Shown here: one piece after another, positions 36,363-50,700 of the stretch | Layout of the letters: every line of letters begins with the position of its first letter | How positions within the stretch are numbered: position 1 is the stretch's first letter | Source: Cymodocea nodosa | Taxonomy: Eukaryota > Streptophyta > Magnoliopsida > Alismatales > Cymodoceaceae | Assembly (NCBI GenBank): GCA_036874045.1 | Contig: CM072335.1 | Location: 2,686,001 to 2,750,000, forward strand | Reading direction: 5' to 3' | Length of the DNA: 64,000 nt | The notes under the pieces: generated by a model | What the model saw: only the letters and a program-made list of their open reading frames with translations | What the model was told of the DNA's origin: nothing | Database searches by the model: none | Translations under genes and position numbers: made by a program

Positions 36363-39300
36363 TTATCCATTATTTTTAGAAGCTGCATTTTGACAGATGC
36401 TGTTGTAGTACATGGTAAAAGGAGCATTGTTGCTAGACTTTTCCATCTGCAGGAATGATTCAATTGAAGCTCGGTCATTGATAGAAAAAGATATCTGATC
36501 TCTTTTCCTCTGGACAAACTCACTATTTCGCTCAACCTGAATTCCAGAGGGTAGATGTTAAAAAGATTAAAATCGACATATAGTAAGTTGCAGACTGAAG
36601 AAAAGAAAATTAATCATGGATATAGTTTGAATGTGGTTTCAACGGTATGGGCTTGAATAGAAAAAGTACCGATACACTAACCAACTAGAAACCATTCTCT
36701 CCACAGAAGGTTTCCATGGTGTATGCATTGGAAATAGAATAAAAAATCGCAACTTGCCTAGTAGAGAACATACTTCTGATCATATTACCTGATCTATTAA
36801 ACGCTTCACTGATCGACGAATATTTTCAACAGCCAAATTTTTGTAAAAACTCTTCAGGAGAATGAGAGGTATTGTTGCCAGATCGGGAAAACAGATATGA
36901 TAACTCCACTGAGAAAAGTGTGCAGAAAGAAGTTCAATAGAAGAAAGGACACATATTTCTTGAAACTCTTGAGATTTTAACCATGCCTTTGGTACCTGTG
37001 TGAATGGTGAAAATCAGTCACTAGATTAAAATGTTACATTAAGGCACATAATGCAGGAAACTTGCTCTAACTTAATACCGCATGCATTCTTAAGCTTCGT
37101 TAGAAAACACAAACTATAATGAGGCCTAATCTGAGAGAATGAAATCTGAAACTTGCTTAAGCACGCAGATTACAAAGATCCATATTCGTGAAAAGAAAAA
37201 ATGTCAAACATCGATTTTAAATGGACTGTATAAACCAAAATAATTAGATTTTAATCATTCGGAACATCAGAAATATCAATTTTAATGGCAGGGGAAAAGG
37301 TGAAAAGTTTGCTGTCATCCTAGACAGAAATTAAGACAATCAAACTTGAGTCGATGGTAACAGCAGTTGAATATTGGTTCCAGCCTGTGTGGATTACATC
37401 AAATGGTTTGCAATATAAGAGCATAAACTCTCCTGTAAAAAAACATATAACAGAATAAAAGCATATGAACACTGCTAAAACCTATATGCATTGGTCATGA
37501 TTGAAATCGGCCTGACGAATGCTTTTACACAGCATAAATCAAGAAAACCTGCTATTAAATGTTATCATCTAGCTGCAAAATGATGGGGACGATATCAGAG
37601 GTTACTGTCAAAGAAATAGCACGTGCCTATATGCTTTAGAGCACTGGAGAGGGTGTGATAAATGTAACGATTTAACCAAAACACAGCATAAGCTGTGTAT
37701 TGCATGCCAAAGATACAAGATGTGCAAATGAACACATGTATGGCAACCTCAAAATTGGATAAATAAATATTTTCCTTAAATATACCCATGGTATCAAGAC
37801 AGGACAGATCATTGCTCCTTGAGGAGTGTTAGTCATAAGCCATAATTCTTCATGGCAATTTCCATCTTACGCAATCAAATTTATGACAGATAGGTACATG
37901 TGTCATAACTGGTTATTTCTGGTCAACAATGGGAAATTTTTTTTACAGATTTCTAAATAAAGAAACTTCAAACCTTTAAAACAGAAGAAATGTTAACAGA
38001 TTTTTCTTTCTTTGAGTTTTTTCCAGCCTTTTCTCCGTATTCAAGAAAATCTAGCACCAAATATATTACTGGGATGAAAACTCCACTGGCAGAAGAAAGC
38101 TGATTGAGCATTTGCACGCATTTAAATCTCAGAGGAAGATAACGTGGCCCAGGAAACAACTGGGCAACCCCTCTTATCAACTGGATGAGCATGTAGAGCA
38201 GACGTTGAAGGTCATAATCTCTAATATTTAAAGATATAAATTTAACCCAGATGTCAATGCACTTTATAAACTGCCAGCTGTAAAGCTTCCTGAACTCCTC
38301 CTGAAATTTTTGGAAAGAACATATTAACGTAGGAATTGAACATTTAAATTGAGTCAAATTCGTCTTTGATTGACCAGGTGAGTGACTGATTTTCCTTTTA
38401 GTAAAGAAAACTGTGTTCACAGTCACCAAGATATGCAAAACCTGATGTAAAAAATGGAAACTAAACATTATATGGATTCAATAATCTATTATGATATCTT
38501 ACATATTGTGTTATGTTTTGATTTTAAGCACAGTTAATCACTTAAGTTCAATCTTATCTCCTTTTATTCATATTTCTTTGGAGTGTGCCTACTCTGCATT
38601 CTTCAAGGTTTTTATAATAATGGTAATACTTATGCTCAAATCTGAAAGTAGGTTTTTTCCATTAAAGTATTGTTAAGCTGCACTGTCAAGTAATATACAG
38701 AGACATCAGCTGTTAGTGTGCTTCACATGAAAGCAGAACCCAATAGGATTTTTTTTTAAAATGGCAGTTTAAATGGGTGATTTTAAAAATATAAGTAAAA
38801 AAGAAGAAATATCAATATATGTACAAATATACAAGCAACAAAATTATCAAAATAACTGAATAAAAAATTATAATTCGATTACATGTGATACAATTTAAAA
38901 AAGACATTTTTATTGTGCAATTGTGATTCAATAATAAATAATTAAATTAAAAATGTGATAAATATAAAAGTGTAATTGAAGCTCTAAACAACAAAGTAGG
39001 TATCAAAATAGTGTAATTATATCAATGAATAACTTAAAAGATGAAATCTAAAAGATAAAAAAACCATTTAAAGAGTCAAAAAAGGAAAAGGCTCATTTCA
39101 GTAGCCATTTAAATGGAAAATGGTCATTTTTCAAACCATTTTTCCAGAAAATGGAACAGGCTAGAATGCAAAACATTTAAATGGCCATTTTTAACCTTTT
39201 TACAATGGAAAATCCTCAGTGTATATTTCCAAAATGCCAAGTACCCCCAGACCTTAAGGGCAACTGATCAGTTTTTCACTAACAGATATATACGAAGATA

Positions 39301-42300
39301 TATAATAAGACTGTAAGATCAACAAAACAGATCACAGAAAGGAACCATTATTAGTAGGAAAAAATTCATGTTTATGAATGAAAATCATAAATCAATAACC
39401 ACTGATTTCCTAGTTATGAACTTCATAAAGTAAACTCAATTTGAGAAAAAGGTGACACTGCTCAAAATCAATCAGCAATATTTCCATAGAACTGAGGTTT
39501 AAGAGTATTCTAATAGTTTAACATTGTTATTCTTAAAGCCATCATGTTTTCTAATTTGGAATGGCAAGTTAGATCCCTGTATTAAATTTATAATAAGAAA
39601 AAGAGGAATATTTACCTTTTTCTTTGTTCTCAATGCTTGATGCAAGATGCCAGCTAATTGATGTAATGAGTCACTAACTTTCTGATATGATTTGTGCACA
39701 TCCAACGAAAAAAGTTCCACAATAGAATCTCCAATATGTTCTAGATGCGTCAAGTTTTCAGGTTCAACAAACTTGCAGCGCACAATATAAGCCTTATAAG
39801 TCCTTGTCAAACATACCTCATGACAATCAGGGCTCAATTTCAAGGACATTTCCTTCATAAGGAGGAAGGATGATAAAAATAGAGATTCTTCACCCGTTGC
39901 CCATATATGGACAACAACCTGTGTCCAGATGTAGCACACGTCATGAGACTCAAAAACAGGCATATAACTAAAAGGACTACCACCTCAGGAAATTTAATAA
40001 CAGACATGAAATATGAATAAACGTCATTAAAATTATCTACACCAATATCTAAGAGGACACAACGGCATGAGTAGCTGCATGTGTAGTAAATGGAAAACTA
40101 ATTTTATGTTTTTTGAGTGCTCACAGGGTAAATTTATAAAAAGTGAAAAGGTAAGTATATAAAAAGGTATAAAAGGAAGATAGCTACAAAGGATTTATGT
40201 TGAGCAGGTGAAACGATAAATTACAGTATATAAAATTGGCATTAGAACTCTAGTTTCTCATATCTATCAACTCCTTTTACAGAATGGATGAAAACAGTAC
40301 CTTGACTAAGCTTCTGACCAACAAAGGGAATGCAGAAAAATATATGACAGAGTCTCTGAGTTGGGATAGAGCAAATACAAGTATATTATTATCTGTATGT
40401 TGATTCAGAAGAAACAGTGTACTCCTCAAGTAAGACTTAATAAAACGGCTTGTAGTTTGCCACTGGGAAGTATTTTTCAACTTCAAAATATTTTCCTTGT
40501 GGCATGATTCTGAAATCCCCAAAAGTCTTCGAAAAATGCCATCAGCCTCATAAAGCATAAACGTTAATATCTTAGAGAAAGCTTTTCCATTTGAGAATTT
40601 TTGTTGACTATTCTCATATGGATCATCAAGGCAATAATGACATGCAGCCCGGTATGCATTAAGTAGCCCTGAAAGTGCAGATGTATTTGCTTCCTCCATT
40701 ACCAACCAGCACCAAACGTCTAAAGTAGAACATGAGATGGATTTTGCTTCTGTGTCGTTTTGTTCTTCATTGGTTTCTGTTCTTTGGTCATTTCTCTCAA
40801 CATATTCATCTGAGTACTGAATTATAACGCAATCCAAAAATTTAGGAAGGGATGATATTAAGAGGAACAGATACATCAGCAAGAGAAAAAAAATTAATCC
40901 ACAAATATAATGTAACCAAATACCACAAATTTTTTCCAGGGGATGATGGAAATTTCCATCTATTGACGCAAAATACCCCAAAAAATATAAGTGTTCCTAC
41001 AGCCAATATATCAATGCCAAAAATATGGAAATAAACAATCGAAGATGGCAATCATTCAAATTTGGCATAAGGCATACAAAACAGATTCTCCTACCCTGTC
41101 AAAAGGCTCCAAAACTGGCAAAAAATTCTAAAAATTAAGATAAACTAAAATATGATATATCACAAATAAATCAAGTTGAATCATGATGGATCCAAATAAA
41201 AGGTATGTTTTCCACAGAAATTTTCAAAACATTAAACTATAAAGAGTAAGAACATTTGATGCTCTGGTTCAACAGACCTTAAACTGGTCGTCACTTACAT
41301 GAAGGGGAAAAACACGTAAAATCATATACCCTAGAAAGTAAAAAATGTTCACTTCCCATGTATACATTAAAGATAAACTTTTTTAAAAAGGAAATTTTGG
41401 TGTATAAAAAGTTTGAGATTTTTGTAGTTGGTTATCTTGACAATTTTTTTTTCTCAAGGATACCAATATGTTTATAATCCTGAAATTTTAAGTCCATTGA
41501 GTACAAGGGTGGAGTTGGAACTTTGATCTTTATGTAATTTTTGAATTTTTTTAGTTTTCACTTCTGTAATGTTTTACCTGTCTAGGTGATTCTTGTTTTT
41601 TTAAGGACTGTCTTACCTAATTCTTCAAAAAAACTTTAAGCATCTAAATTTGCAATCTACTAGTCAATAAGTAGAGCAATATAGAAACTCACATTGTCTT
41701 CCCTTCCAAGATGCTCAATTGTGTGTTTATGTCTTTCAAGAAATTCAGAAAAGTATGGATCCTGCAATATGCAATGGAAAAATATTAATAGCAAATTCTT
41801 CCAATATGATAAAGATTCATGAAGTGCATAAAAGAATTAATTTTTGTAGAAATGTGAGCATCTGATTCAAGATTAATTTTTTTATAAATGTGAACATCTG
41901 ATTCGAGATTAATTGACAACAACAAAAGGATTCATCTATATGTATCCACAACTTCCATCCTCATTTTTTGCTTTAAGAGTTGAGATTTAACAAGATTATA
42001 TCCAAGTTACATTTCAGTTACCTTTATGAAACTCACAAATTACAAGATACAACTAAATAAATACAAAACAAAAAATATGCTTTCCAAAACACTACTACAT
42101 ATTCCTTTTTGCAAATAAGCTTTAACATCCTTTTCTTTGAGAGTTACGTATCCAGAAATACAAGAACCCTTAAAATATGAAGAGGCCAGCAACAACAAGT
42201 GAATGAGAAGCTGTACAACAATCATCACCTTCTTCTTCAGTCGGTTCAGCCTTTTCTTCTGTTGTGCAAGATTCAGATAAATTTCATTATTGTCCTCTCC

Positions 42301-43326
42301 TAAGGTAAGGTTGCCACTCTTTTCTGCAGTAGAAAAAATCATCACAAGCTATAGTAATAATGTAATAAGCAAAACGCTACATACACATTTTTTGGTTGTA
42401 ACCGCTATATACAGATAAACTCGGCCAAAAAGTGACTACCTTGGTGATCATCATCAACATCACTTCCCGATATGTACGGACAGTCTGGGTCCTGAACATT
42501 GTATAAACGTACTTAAGAATAGCAAGATTGCAAGAAGTTTAATTTACAGATGAAAAAAAAAACCTCAGAGAAATAGATGTCACTTCCAGAGTCATCTTCT
42601 GCAGTAATGTCATCATCCTCGCTCACTAAACCATCAAGGAAGCTGTTGCCAACAATGTTTGGAGAGGTATCATCTTTGTCTCTGTACATAGGTTGATATC
42701 ATAATTTAGCGCATAATGCAAAGCTACAAGGAGACTCTGTAAACTTGAAACCAGATGGACAGGCTTATTAGTTATGAAATCAATGACATGATGTCACGCC
42801 AAAACCACATCTACTAGAAATTATAAGATCATCAGCAATGTTAGAAACAATTATGTGTCAAATGTTATTCGTTAAAAAAGCACTACTGATTGTCCACAAG
42901 TGTCGACGACTATTAGTCAAAAACGAAGCCAAAATTTATGTCTATAGCAAGAAGTGACTGACTCTGCAAGAAGTTGACCACCCACTAGTTCCTCGTTCTG
43001 TACGTCAGCTTCGCCGCTCCCAGCTGCACGGATTATGAGAAACGAAAACAGCGATCAGCGTATAAAAAATCCAACTTTAAAGTCTTTCCAACCGAAAAGA
43101 CTGAAGCAAACAAGTTACAACCCTCCCAAAAAACAAGGTATTGAGTACACAGTCCTCACCCTTACACCCTAATCCTTAGCTATAGAAACAGAATATCGTC
43201 ATCCTTACCTAAACCTCTTCTCCTCCGTCTGGAATCCCGCACGGATTTGAACTTCTGCCGGTTCTTAATAACGGATCTGAGATGTTTTTTGATGAACTTC
43301 TTCGTCTTCTTCGTGACCTTCCCCAT
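36363..43326 (-). CDS. RBL: Noc2-family nucleolar protein, REBELOTE-like
   Basis: Eleven exons, 5' to 3' on the minus strand, close in phase: 43326-43209, 43023-42963, 42681-42564, 42491-42440, 42323-42229, 41761-41693, 40816-40301, 39918-39616, 38300-37974, 36995-36789 and 36536-36363 (679 residues). The N-terminus is very basic (MGKVTKKTKKFIKKHLRSVI, RRRRR), a nucleolar signal. An acidic segment (SEDDDITAEDDSGSD) and a lysine-rich linker (QQKKRLNRLKKK) follow. The Noc2 core contains LLNAYRAACHY, SYLRSTLFLLNQ, YKAYIVRCKFV, LYSWQFIKCIDIWVKFIS, LIRGVAQLFPGPRYLPLRF and SGVFIPVIYLVLDFLEY, all diagnostic. Noc2p with Noc1p/Noc3p escorts pre-60S particles out of the nucleolus. REBELOTE is the plant Noc2-like protein tied to floral meristem termination. 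Assignment to RBL rather than canonical NOC2 rests on the short basic N-terminus and is less certain than the family. Confidence 0.88.
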
Positions 43327-46300
43327 TCCTTCTACGTAGAGTGTTCCGAAAGAGTTCTCGCACTAACAAAGCTAAGTAAGAAGGGGTTCGCGCCTGCTGG
43401 CTGTCCTCAAAGAGGCGAACAGCTCTCGACTCGTCCTCTTTCAACGCTGCACACAGCATGCAGGGGATTTAAATCAATTGGAACGAAGGGCTGCGACTCT
43501 GCGACGGACTTCTATAGGCGGCGGTGCAACGGACGCCGAGAGGAGGGAACGTAAGCGGAGGCAGAGGCGCTGGCCCTCACCGACGCGAAGAGGGAGAGGA
43601 GGGAACGGAGGCGGTGGCAACGGCGGACGCGGGAGGGGAGTGTTTCGTTCTGTGGGGACGGACGAGGAGTGTTTCGGCTTGGGAACGCTACCGTAGGAAG
43701 GGTTTTCGGGAGGAGGGTAATATTGACATTTTGTCTCTGAGGGTAATATTGACATTTTGTTTCTGATCCTTCGCATAATATTTTCGAAGGATTTTCGATT
43801 AGATTTTTTAGTAGAGTAATATTATTTGTAAAATAATTTGGAGCACATAGAGCTTTGTTGCATTAGGATTTAGGATTTCGATATTTATTTTCTTTAATTT
43901 TGGAGTAAGTAATTTTAAAAGAATAAAAATTTTATTTTGAATAAGTTAAGATAAAGTAGGATTGTAAATTAGAATGAATTTAATCTAGTACGATTTAACT
44001 GTGTTAATACGATACAATATGAATTTGTGAATTAATATAATACCCTTTTTGACATATAGTCTATATAAATTATATATTGTTCTTCAATTTAGACATATTA
44101 AACCTACACATTCATATATTAAAAAATAAAATTTAATATAACCTAATATGATTAGACTATGTCATTCTGAACATATTTGAACAATGAACTGTGAATCGTG
44201 TCTAAATTATTTCATTGAATCTTAAGCTTAGCATAACTTTACATGAATAATTTCGAAACTCGAAATCAAATGGGTCAACGGCACAACTCATTATTAACAA
44301 CTATATGACAAAGCGTTAATATTTTAAATCTCTATTTAAATCAAAATTTAATTAGCATAAAAATATTATCATTATAAAAATTTAGTTCATAAAAACTTAA
44401 AAGAAAATCTATGATGTCTATAAGAATACTCTGTAAACTTTTTTAAAATTATCTATTCAATTATTAAAATACATGGATGATAAATGTTATATTTAAAGAT
44501 GACAGTTATCATTACCAAAGATCTTAAAATTAACGTTGTCAGAAATGAGATAAACATTTGCAACTTACAAAAAGTGAATTATTTCTTTCTGGATGTAGTC
44601 ATGGATAACATTGATTTTTCTCCAAATCGTAAGAAATAAAAATGATATTCTCACTCCTCAAAAAAGTACGATAATCGTTATAATATCAAAGAGAATAAAA
44701 TACGTATAAATAATATTTTTATATGTAAAAAATTTCACTTTTAATATTACAATGTTAATATCTGTTAAAAAGATATAATAATAGAAACTCATAATATATA
44801 TAAATAAATTTTCATCAAAAATAATAGAAGTTTTTTATAATTTGATTTTAAACAAATAAAACATAAAATGAGATACAAACTACAAAATTTATTTGTTATT
44901 CATGATATTTTATATAGTTAGTCAAAAAATAACTAATTCATCTTGTCTTAACTCATATTTTCCTTGAATATTTATCGAGTATCTTAAAAGAAATAATAAT
45001 AACATATAAACAAAAACTCAATAAGTTATTTTATCCTCAGTTTAAAATATAACAATAATATATTATGTATGTGAAAATAAATGTTATATTATCAACTTAA
45101 TGCAATAATAAAAATTATGCATTTTTTCACAAATAAAAATATATTTTACAAATTACAATAATACTTTGAATGTTAATATCAAGACTATTCGTAGATTTTC
45201 ATATTTAGTTTAACTATAGCTACATATTTACTCTTTATGACAAAGATTAATTATCACATATTCTTCTATGATTAGAGTTTGATATTTCAGGTGTTTAAGA
45301 TAAGGTCAAATATATATTCCATTTTTATTATATATAATACCATAGTACTATATTTTTATGGTTGAATTCATAATTAAACATTTATTTATTGTAATATATA
45401 TCAAATTTCACCTTAAGTTTAATAATGACATGTACTAATCTTAAGAAGTTATGTAAAATCTCAACATTTGTATAAGTATATAATTATGCTATACTCAATA
45501 TAAAATTGTAATAACACTAATATGTTTATACTTATGAATTTGAAATATATACTAATAACACTATAACTATATCTATGTATTATTTAGAATGTATAACACC
45601 AATGACAAGTATTTATCAATATAATTACATAAACCACCATATTTATTAAAATTACGCACAAAAATCTAATGATACTAAAATTTTAGATTAAAAGGAAGAA
45701 AAATTTATCTAAAGAAAAAATTACAAAATCACAATAATATTCTCTATTTTCTTTTTTTTGTTCCTCTACTTTTTCTTCTTCTTCTCCTATTCTTTTTTCT
45801 TCCTCCGCTTCCCCTTCTTTCTCTGTATATAAGTGAGCCGATGGATGTTTCACCGCTTTAACATGTTTTTTTTTTTATAACCTCACCTATGACGTCACAG
45901 ATATTTATATAGATATTAAAAAATTTAATTACCGAGACATAGATGAAACTTCAGCCCCCATATTTAGAGTTTTTTCTTAATAAATATCGGAAAAAATGGA
46001 GAAATTAAAATAGTAAAAAAAAAATGTAGATGGTACGTAATCACAATAACATATTGATATTGTCGTTAACGTGGAAAATACGAAAAAAATATTGTAATAT
46101 TTGAAACTTGACAAATCGTTGGTCTAAATCACGAGCAATTGGACGACAATCACAATCGTACGTGTGAATTACAACTTTCAAAAAAAATAATAAATATTTG
46201 TTTCAGATATAAATAAATTTAAAATTAATATATTTAAATTATAGAATGAGCATTTATAATAAATTTTTTTATATTAACAATTAAACCGCATGATTCAATA

Positions 46301-47453
46301 TTATTTTATGTTATAATATTAAACAAATCATTAAACTTCTTCACTTTCAATTTATTTTGAATTAGATGTCTACAATTTTAACTTATCAATGCTACGAAAA
46401 TATAGCATCGTACTACACCCATAATAATATGATTCCCACGTCAAAATAATGCGATTATTTTATGATTCATCTCAGAAAGTTATGATAATTTATTACCATG
46501 AGATGATGGCTCTCAAAAAAGTGATTTGATCAGCTAACAGTTGTACGATTTGTCATGGAAAAGTGACACCGTTCTTTAGTCAGAATGATTTGATTATTCT
46601 ACTTAAGTGGTACGACTCATTTCAAAAGGTAATCCGATCTAAAATTAAAATGACGTACGATATAAAATGCTATATACTTCGTGCCATCGTTTTCGACAAT
46701 AACATAATTTTTTCTTGACAACGACAGGAATAAACATAATTCCGTGTTAACAGGAAAGGCCAACCAAGAAGTGTCGGCGTCATGAAGGTTGATACTGACA
46801 ATAAAACTATTTTGTAGCCCTTGGATTTCGTAAAAGATTTCACAGGCACAGGAATTTTAAATGCATAGGAGGCCATTGAAAATTACATAAAATATTATTT
46901 CGTCATCAATTATTACGTCAACTTTAAAGTATGTTTGTTTGGAATTTTTGATTTATTGAATTTTTGTAACACTATAAAGTCTAAGACAACGGAAGAATTT
47001 ATGGTAAATAAAAAGTGAAGAAATGTATCTTTTGTTTTCACTTTTATAATATTTTCTATAACAAATTTTATAATCCATATATTTATGCATGTTCAAGAAT
47101 TCAAATGAAAGTAAAGAAATACAACCTAAATTTAGTAAACAACGATCATATGAAATAAATATGGGTAGGAGGATTGCTTGAATTTTTGGGTTTTTATGTT
47201 AGCGGATTATATTGGAAAAAAAATCATATATAATTTTTTTTTTCTCTCCTAATATTTTATAAAATAATTATTATTTTGTATTATTAAAAAAATTAAAAAA
47301 ATTACATTTGAAAAAAATTACATCGTATTAAATTGGTAATTATGTTGATTTTTTTTATTAATATAAAAAAAAAACAAGAGAAACGATTCGAAGCAATCCG
47401 CGGCCCATCACTTTTCTTGCGAGCCCGGTCACTCCAGTCACCTCTCGCCGATG

Positions 47454-47458
<5 letters not shown>
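43327..47458. other. AT-rich intergenic desert
   Basis: After ~400 bp of GC-rich leader of the Noc2-family gene, where a duplicated 'ggtaatattgacattttgt' phrase lies at 43717 and 43741, about 3.4 kb is extremely AT-rich. I see no gene. A pyrimidine tract followed by 'tatataag' at 45827 resembles a core promoter, but no open frame follows. From 47350 the DNA turns GC-rich as the SUO-like leader begins. Confidence 0.55.

Positions 47459-47487
<29 letters not shown>
47459..47487. repeat. (TC)n microsatellite in the SUO-like 5' leader
   Basis: About fourteen TC units lie some 300 bp upstream of the likely start codon. CT/TC runs in 5' leaders are common near plant transcription start sites and may act as a Y-patch or GAGA-type element. 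Confidence 0.9.
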
Positions 47488-47490
<3 letters not shown>

Positions 47491-47785
47491 CGTTCCCAGA
47501 CTCCACCAAACCCGTGAAATCCCTAGTTTCTTGCTCGTTCGAGTTTCCCTGTCGCGATCGGGGGCAGCGATCAACCTTTCATGGTGATGGTGGAGCACTA
47601 GGGGTTGCCTGCTACTCTGCCAGTTGACGGTGGATTCAGTCGGAAAGTGGAGATGAAGGATTGAGGTTGGAGGAATAGGAGGAGGGGGAGACGATGGTGG
47701 GAGGTGGCGGACATGCTAGTTGGGAGGCGAGGCGGTGAGGGGCGGAGGCATAAGAAGCAGGAGGAGGGGGAGGCAAGAGCGGCAC

Positions 47786-50700
47786 ATGTTGCTGGAGCAA
47801 CAGCGAACTCTAGTGCTTTCAGATCGTAGCAAACCATCTGTTACATCGTCGACTCTGTGTTCGTCTACTTCTTTCTCGAAGGTGCGTGATTTCTTCCTTA
47901 TTTCCCGCTGTTTTCATTTTTTGCACTCTATTTTTTGAAACATCCATTTGAAGAATTTCGAAAGTATATTACGCCATGACGTTGTTGGAAATGGCTTCGT
48001 TACTTCTTTGTTGGTTCATATGGCTGCCCCCCAAGTTACATTCGTCACGGGTAATTAAAACATTCATTAAGCTATAATCGTAGACATCGGATGGGCGTGG
48101 AGATGTTGTGCTTGCGAGATTTGAGTGGTCAGTGGTAATTCTATAAAATTCTCTGTTTCAGAAAAATTTCTCACGTTCAATTTCAGCAAAATTGGTAAAA
48201 CACATTCCTTTGATCGCCACTTACGTCCATGTAATATAAATTTCATGATTGAGTAATGTGGGAGAGTACCAAACTACCAATCCGTTTAATCTGTTCAACT
48301 GGTTGAATTTCCAGCATAGGTGCTCACTTTTTATAGGCTCTAAATTTCATTTAAAATTTTAATATTTTATCTGATTATGCATCACGAATATACAAATTAC
48401 AACTTGTTTTCTGGTTTATATATTTAAATAATAAACTTGATTATGCCCGTCCTAGTTTACCGTTTGCAGAAAAATTTGATTTGTGTATGTGCTAAATCCA
48501 AAATATAACTTAGTGTGTTGTTGGATGGTTCCATGTCTTCATAAATAATATGATAGACCTGCAAAATTTGAATTTTTCCTATTCAATTCATCTCTTATAT
48601 TTATCTTTCTAGTTACTTATCATGTCAAAGTACCTAACAATCGATATGATTTGTTATTCCCTATCTTGTTTTTTTTGCTTTGTAGGATGGACAGACAATT
48701 TGTATAGTTGATTGTGCACTTTTCCAATCTGGTGATTCTCCACCTTTTATTGGAATAATTCGTTGGCTATCTTCATTCAAAGAGGACTGGCTCAAATTAG
48801 GTGTAAACTGGTTGTATAGATCAGCAGACATAAAGCTTCCTAAAGGTGTCTTGGTGGACACTACACCAAACAAAGTTTTTTATTCATTTCATGAGGATGA
48901 AATATGTGAATACATGGTTAAAAAGAAGAAATATAATAATACTAATAATAAATAAATAAATAATAAAATATAAAAATCAATAAATAAATAGAAGTGGTCA
49001 ATGGTTTTGGGATGTATTTTTCTTAATCAGGTTGATTTTTCACCCAACCTGTTGGTGCGGGCAGTTAGGGTGATAAGGGTCTGTCGTTGGTTGACAGTCA
49101 AGGTGCGTGCGTGAGGAGTTGATCGGGTGCGTCGTTCAGGTAATCAACAGTGTGTGCATGCAAGGAGAGTTGCCAATCAAGAAGGGTCACCCACAAGAGG
49201 AAGATTTGGCCATGGACCTTCATGTCTCCTTGTCCAGGTGCGCATCCAGGGAAGGAGAGAGAAGTGGTTGTGCCATCCGTCATGTTTGACTGCATTTCGT
49301 GAGGTGAGTCCAATCGTGGTGAGGTTGTTTGCTATGTGTGTGTTGGGTCAGTTGCCAACCTAACCTCACCTCCTTTGTCCTTGCCAGGTAGGTGGAGGTG
49401 TCTACATGCGGAGGGGTTGATTCCAGCCAAGCGTAGGTGAGAGTGGAGGCGTCTGTCAATTGCAATGGAGTCTTGGGTCTTCCCCCCTATTCGGTTCTGG
49501 TGCTTGCAGTGAAAGAAGGAAGTGATCTTTGGGTTTTTTGGCTGATTTAGGGAGGAAGAAGAAGAAGTGGATTTTTGGGAAAATTACAGTTTAGCCTATG
49601 TAGTAAGTTTTTCTATTATTTAGTCTAAAAATGGCATTTTCATTGATTATTGCACATTTATTGTTGATTATTGCATATTTTTTGTTGATTATTGTATATT
49701 ATTGTTGGTCATTGTATAATATTGTTGGTTATTGCTTAATGTGGTTGACTGTGCATTATTCATGTGGATTATTGCATATCATGATGATTATTTGTGTTTA
49801 TTGCATAATCTTCATATATTATGTTGGAAATGCATTAGTTGTGTGTGATATGGGCATTATTTAGTCATTTCCCGTATATTACACATTTCTAAGAGATTTT
49901 AGTTCATTCATGTGTAAATCATTAAATATTTGGCAAGGCTATTATTTTTGTGCCTGTGACTATTTTATTTGAGAGGAATGTATTGTTTATGTTGCCTTTA
50001 GACATGGACTGAGATTTATACATGAGTAAATGATTATGGTATGATTACATATAGATTTAACTACAAGGGGTGAAATTGTGGTTGTGTATGATTGAAGTTA
50101 GTTACTTTGGGTCTCGTCACAGGATTTGAGTGACTCTTGGATTCCATCGTAAGGCTAAATATGACATAGAGATACTGTCACAAGGGTTAAATGTAGTCGT
50201 AGCTAGATATTATAATTATTGAGATGTATAAAATAATTGTGACCTATGATTGTGTTTTGGCATGCATGGCTTATTTTTATTTATTATTGCATTTCTCCTC
50301 ATTTTGCATTTGTATAATGACTTGTTAGTCTTCCCATATTATGCATTACACATTTTTGCTATTTATAGACTACTAATGGATTTACTTACTGAGTTGTGGC
50401 TCACCTAGTGTAGATTGCTTTTTTTAGGTTATTTGGTGGATCCCCAGTTAGGCGTGAGCAGGAGGGGTCATGTTAGTTTGCTGTTAGGTTGTGGAGATAG
50501 CTTTTTTTTGGGATTTGTGATTTGATGTATATATATTTGGGGGTTTATGTGATATTATGATGGATTTGAATTCTTGTTATGGAAATATGGACTTTGATGA
50601 GATTTCTGAATTTGTGCTTGGTTGATTAGGGATAGATGACTCCATTCAGACTGTGTTTGAGTTGAATATTATCTGTAGATTTTGTTGCTGTTTTAGTTGT

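Noticed and set aside
43474..43776. Open frames of 70-100 codons on both strands upstream of the Noc2-family gene
   Set aside because: They are low-complexity Arg/Gly/Pro translations of a GC-rich leader with no family signature.
45825..45850. TATA-like 'tatataag' after a pyrimidine tract in the AT desert
   Set aside because: No open frame, exon or transcript signature follows, and such strings arise easily in AT-rich DNA.
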